Shown here in pieces: positions 58,861 through 64,000 of a stretch of DNA of 64,000 bases. Origin of the DNA: Primula veris (taxonomy: Eukaryota; Streptophyta; Magnoliopsida; Ericales; Primulaceae); NCBI GenBank assembly GCA_963682055.1, contig OY821746.1, positions 20,836,481 to 20,900,480 on the forward strand, given 5' to 3'. A model generated the notes under the pieces. That model was not told where the DNA came from and did not search any database. It saw only the letters and a list, made by a program, of their open reading frames with translations. Made by a program: the position numbers and the translations under genes. Position 1 is the first letter of the stretch, and every line of letters starts with the position of its first letter.

Positions 58861-60772
58861 TAAATATTATTTTGGAAATAAATCTCTACCAAAAGCAGAG
58901 TTAACCAACCACTAAAATTAATCAATACAACTAAAGGTAAAACTAGGAAATTTTAATACTAATCAAAACTAAAAATACAAGTTTGAACCGCCAATCCGGC
59001 CTCAAGTACTCGCGAATAAGTTGCCACGTTAAAACAGATAACCATGAACAGATTCTAGAAAGTCCTTCGAATGTAGCAGATGAAACCTTCCCATCGTTTA
59101 AGGTAACATGAACAACAAAGTGAAAAAATACCCTACTTCGATTCCACAGAATCCAACCCCTACACCTTGTAACAAACTAGACTCCAACCCAGTCAAACTA
59201 TAAAAAATCAATTTGGTATATTATGGAGACCTACTAAAGTCATCGTATCAAATATCATGAAGCGCCTTTCCGGAAGAATATCATAAACAAGTATACAGTA
59301 TGTCAACCGTATCACTCAATATCGCCTTAAATCTGATCAACCATAATTAAATAGGTCAAAATGAACCGTCTAATAACTAAAATTCAACTTTCGTATTGGT
59401 CAGTTAGTGATTACAAAACAAGCATTCATATCAAGAATAGGGGACAAAGACGATCACAACTCAAGATATACTTAGTATGATCTAACTTAATGATTGCGTA
59501 TCTTTGCTAGTAAAAAAATCCACCTTTACTTTTCTTTAACCCAAATCAAAAGAACAAATCTATATGAATCCTCTTGTTGTCGGTGCTATCTCAAATTCCC
59601 CGTTTCTAACAAAAAAAAAAGGAATGCAAAATAATTAAAAAAGGAATGCAAAATAATTAAAGAAACCCAAAATATAATGCTAACACACTATAGTTTTGAT
59701 AGCTACATTTACCATGTCCAATAAAATTAACTCGATTTTGCGTAAATTAGAAGTTCTAAAATTGCTTGCGTTAATATTTAGCTATGAAAAAGTAACTTAT
59801 CCAATGCGAATGCTGTTACATCTAATTGTATCTAAGTATGAATTTAAATGTCGGAGTAAATTAGGGAGTCAGAATATCACCATTTTCAGCCCAAATAATG
59901 TGCATATGCATCTCTCTTATTTCGTTTAGTCATAGCCTTGTTATTGGAAGCCCTATAGATATACTCATAATTAATGTAAGCTTTGAAAACCGTGTATAGG
60001 AAGACTTAACATTGTTTTCTCTTGAGTGTACTTGAGAGAAATTGACATTTAAGCGAGTAGGTGGATCAATGTTACCATATTAACAATTTTTTTATAATTG
60101 AATGGTTATAATAATAAAAGCCTCGTTTTTATGGGACTTACAATCATCTTATTAAAATTAAATAAACATACACATTTGTTTTTTAAAAATAAAGAGTCTC
60201 ATGCTCTCTCCATACAAAAAATAATATTATCTTATTAAATGTTTTGACTTTTCATATATTATTATGATTAGCAAACCATTTATATATTTCAAAATAAATT
60301 ATAGAAATACATGGATAGAGAGACTGAAAATTGATGCAAAATTTAAGTGACTCGTCAAAGATTTAAAAATGGATTTATCTCCTTAATTATATTTAGAGAT
60401 AGCGATGATGAGACTTGATACAATTGTTTTCAGAGACTCAGATGATAAATTTTCAATATCAATAAAAACTTTGCTGCATTCAACATGATGCGGGACCTAT
60501 GCAAGTTGACCGTGGAGGACCTATTTTCTTCTTCTTTTTTGGGTCTATATGGAGCTCCTGTACATAGCTAGCTAGCACTATTATGGGTTTTACAACCGTT
60601 AATTAATTGTTGTAAATGTTTTACTATTTTATGACTACTATTAGGTTATGTCATTACCAATCAACTTTATTGATCGCGGATAAGCAAATAAATGAATAAT
60701 TATATATATTTGATCTTACAATTTCAAGGAATTTTTTTCTAGTATCCAAAAGTGTAATATATACATTCATGA

Positions 60773-60808
<36 letters not shown>

Positions 60809-60980
60809 TATATATATCAAGTATTATTGGAAGATGCACGTATACTGGTTTTAGTGAAAATTAGATCTATCTATCCTTTTCAATATTTTTTATAAATAAG
60901 TAATTAGAAATGCATGTAATAATAAGACAATTTTCCTAGTTTATTAATTATTTCTACCGTGCTACTTTTCTTCAATCACA
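58861..60980. other. AT-rich DNA without recognisable genes
   Basis: No supported coding region. GGAATGCAAAATAATTAA is directly repeated near 59621 and 59643. It may be the interior of the CACTA-type element that starts at 58672. Confidence 0.4.
60774..60818. repeat. (CATA)n-(TA)n microsatellite
   Basis: About seven CATA units followed by about eight TA units. Confidence 0.9.
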
Positions 60981-61262
60981 ATTTAACAATCCCTTTGTTT
61001 CAATTTTAAATCCATGACGAGAAACCGTAGTTATAAAAGGCGACACAAATGTGACACTTTATTTGCACTTACTTTTCAATTCTAGCCTTAAAGTTACATT
61101 TCTAATACATTTGGATATCAAAATCTACTTTTTGTTTTTGTATAATGGTAGGTAAATCCGTAATGTTACAAATATTCTTTTTATATGCTGAGAAAGTGAA
61201 CATATATATTGAAACATAACAAAATTATTTACAAGACCTATAAAATGGAACGGATGAAGTAT
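60981..61262. mobile_element. Possible Stowaway-like MITE
   Basis: The left end ATCCCTTTGTTTCAATTTTAA and the reverse complement of the right end CTTCATCCGTTCCATTTTATA are imperfectly inverted and resemble the CTCCCTCCGT end of Stowaway MITEs. The size (about 280 bp) fits. The right flank is TA; the left is unclear. Old and uncertain. Confidence 0.35.
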
Positions 61263-64000
61263 ATGCCATGTTATAATTATCACTCTCCCGAAGAATCTGA
61301 CTGTCGAATTCATCATCAATTTTATAAAACATAAAGTGCTTGCTTTTGGAGACATAATTACATAAACAGTCACAATGTAATATTCCTTCATAATTCCACC
61401 TAGGCGACTAATCCCGCCTTGTTCCGCTTATTCATCGCATACTTCGCTTAATCACATTCCTAGTCCGCTCGGTTCTTAGGCTTCTGTCCAATTTACTCTG
61501 AGACTTGCTTTCTGCTAACTTTCTTCGGTCACAATGTAATAATACCCTTCGTTCCAAAAGCTGCCATTTTGAGTACACTTTTTGAATAACTATATTTTGC
61601 TTTAAATCTCCAAATTATTAATATGGCTTTCAACTGTATTGACCACATTAAGCTGGCGATTTTTTGCTGAGTTTACTTCTCTCTCCCTCTCCACGCATTT
61701 TTGTATGTATACAGAAACAAATCAACACAAACTTTTACACATTACATAATTTCAATTTCGTAAGAATGATTTTAACATCGAAAGCACTTGTATCCTAGTT
61801 GAGAAAATGATGAAAAAATACATATAAATGATACCTAATTATCAAAATGCCCGACCATAAAACATTTTTAAATAATGGTACATACTATTTTTTTTATTCC
61901 TAGTATAACCTTATAATTAATACAGCTCATTATGTGTATCCTCTCCTCCCTTTTATCCTCTTACTTAATAAAACTTATGGTAATTTAATAAAGCATACCA
62001 TAACTATTTATGCTAGTGTATTTCATTCATCTATAACTTAATTATTTAAATAAGGTTTCCTTATATCTCTAAACACAAATAAATATAAAATTAAAAACAA
62101 ACATGATCATGTAGCATCGGGAATATCTAAGTGAAAAATATATATGAATTTTTTTCTCTTTTATTGCTAAAATTAAAAAGAAACATAAAAGTTTTATATG
62201 ATCCTTACACTTTGTTCAATATTTATCATGTACCATCATGTAGAATCATCATTATTATGATACATGATCTTGTATAATATACACATCATATACCATCATT
62301 TAACATCATCATTATTATGTTACATTGTTAGTGAAATTATAATACGCTACATTTTGCACATCATGTAGCATAGTCACATGATGGTGAAATTATAATATGA
62401 TACATGAACTTGAGTTTTTTTATGCTACCGTATGACAAAATCACTATATAGAAGTTCTTCAACATTATTTATTCTATATGATTCTACTTTTATGATAACT
62501 TACGTGAATTGAGTAGCATCATATTCATACCACTTTGATATTACAAATATATTAATTTTATAAAAAATTCTACATGATGCTCACAATTTGTTCTAATTGA
62601 GAAGTGTAGTAATTGAGTTACAGAACGAAATATGAAAATGTTATAAGATAATATTATAGAGAGATTTAAGAAGAAGTTATGGAATATTTTGTTTGCTAAC
62701 AAGGAAATTGAAATTGAAAGTGAAAGATACACTAAATATGTGTAATAACTAATAAGGGGTATAATTGTCGTATTATATTCCATATGTATCAATTGATAAT
62801 AAAGATTTAAAAATATAGGATTTTGGAAATTAAGTACATTTATATGTACTAATCAATTATTCTCCCTTCTAGAAAGGTAAAAATACTGTTTATGTGTATG
62901 AATATATTAGGCATAAAAATACTCGTTATTACGTGATTCAAACTTTCTTCCAAAATTTTGTTCATGTTAAAAGAAATGCACATACATCTCTTTTGTGCGC
63001 GAAGTAGCTCATACTATAGAAAGTTGCTACGTCACATATACTTATATGTAGTAGTTATATACAAGTGCCTACTTTTCATCTTTTGATGTTGTCACATGTG
63101 AAAAGGATTTTTCATGACCTGGATATATATAGTGATTAGCCAATAACACAAAGTGTTAAACCAATACGACAAAATATTCAGTAAGAACTAGCTTGGGGTC
63201 TTAACTATACTTGTAACCATATGCTGATTCATACGAGGGCCACTGGGGCACACATGCCCTCTAGATTTCTAAAAACAATACTTATTTTGTATATATTTTT
63301 GCAACATAATTAACATAACTTAGTTTGTTACCGCTATGCCTTAAATTCATTTATCTTAGCCCACATTGGTTTGATTATTGTTGGCGGCATTGTAATGCAA
63401 TTTTTTTTATCCTTCTCCATTTAAAGTATATATATGTTATTTGCATAATTAATTAAAAAAAAATTGGCTTAGGTTGTTTCATTTTTGTTAATATAATTGA
63501 CCTAAGATTTCATACTTTAAATTATAAAATATGAAAATTTAACACCAAGAACTATTTTTTTTTTGTTTCAAGGCATTTAAAAAAAATTCTTATTTTCCAA
63601 ATTAAAGTGGTGGGTCGATGTTAATTAAATTGTTTTTTTTTGTTTTCTTTCATTAGTATGTGTTTAATAAATTATTAGTTCTCGTTAACCAATTCATTGT
63701 CGAGTCATCGGTAATGAGATATTTTCTTAAAATCTTTAAAGCAAATTTATTTATTCCAAGAATTATTAAAAGAAACTCTATGTGCATATATATTATTTTT
63801 GTTAGGAGAAGAAAAGTTCAATCGCATATCATATAGTAAAAAAAAATAAATCATATATTCATATTTTAACTATTAAAATAAACTTGCGGTTTTTATTCTA
63901 ATTGTGCTCCCCTCAACCACAATCATGCATCCGCCCCTGGTTGTAAGAGTGAGGATGGATGCTGGAACCAAAATGAAAAAATAAAACGTGAAACTTGAAT
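61263..64000. other. AT-rich DNA without recognisable genes
   Basis: Nothing coding is supported. Near 62220-62410 imperfect repeats of ATCATGTA and GTGAAATTATAAT motifs occur in both orientations; I cannot classify them. Confidence 0.4.

Noticed and set aside
61540..61600. CCTTCGTTCCAAAAGC as the end of another Stowaway-like MITE
   Set aside because: No inverted partner found within the following kilobase.

Overview
This window is nuclear DNA from a flowering plant, most likely a eudicot. It is AT-rich, has spliced genes with GT-AG introns, and carries plant protein families (CIPK kinase, EBF-type F-box/LRR, MADS-box, PR-1) among many plant transposons. I cannot name the species. Only three host loci look gene-like; most of the rest is nested, decayed mobile DNA.

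Layout. 1-2472 (+): last exons of a CIPK24/SOS2-type kinase. 3959-7832: a 3.9 kb foldback-like element with ~330 bp inverted ends enclosing a ~3.2 kb array of short palindromes, lying between the convergent CIPK and EBF genes. 8419-12994 (-): a complete two-exon EIN3-binding F-box gene whose 2.7 kb intron holds a small hAT-type element. 15241-21695: an internally deleted Ty3/gypsy-type element keeping gag and protease but no reverse transcriptase, with a truncated 3' LTR. 22040-30444 (-): a decayed L1-type LINE interrupted by a decayed Ty1/copia element (22125-26771) and by an unclassified 1.8 kb insertion (27631-29434). 30448-31731: first copy of a local duplicated unit (R1-R2). 32707-34477 (+): a PR-1 pseudogene split by a solo LTR. 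34546-35417: a hAT-type element. 36767-37914: second copy of the unit (X-R1). 38859-43316 (+): a type I MADS-box gene with a probable premature stop. 44294-57219: R2 of the second unit, split by a 12.2 kb CACTA (En/Spm) element that encodes TNPD-like and TNPA-like proteins. 57228-58640: third unit copy (X-R1) with a MITE inserted. 58672 onward: the end of another CACTA-type element, then ~5 kb with no recognisable genes.

Most notable points. The palindromic array is unusual and may form strong secondary structure. The CACTA insertion can be checked against a paralogous empty site inside the window. The CACTA carries three separate TNPA/Ptta-like modules, two of them in opposite orientations near its 5' end. 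X, R1 and R2 suggest a local segmental duplication in which a 6.4 kb block with the MADS gene is present in one copy and absent from another.

The host genes do not form a shared pathway. The CIPK kinase belongs to calcium/salt signalling, EBF to ethylene signalling, and the MADS gene probably to reproductive development. Element boundaries rest on terminal repeats and target-site duplications read by eye. No database search was possible.
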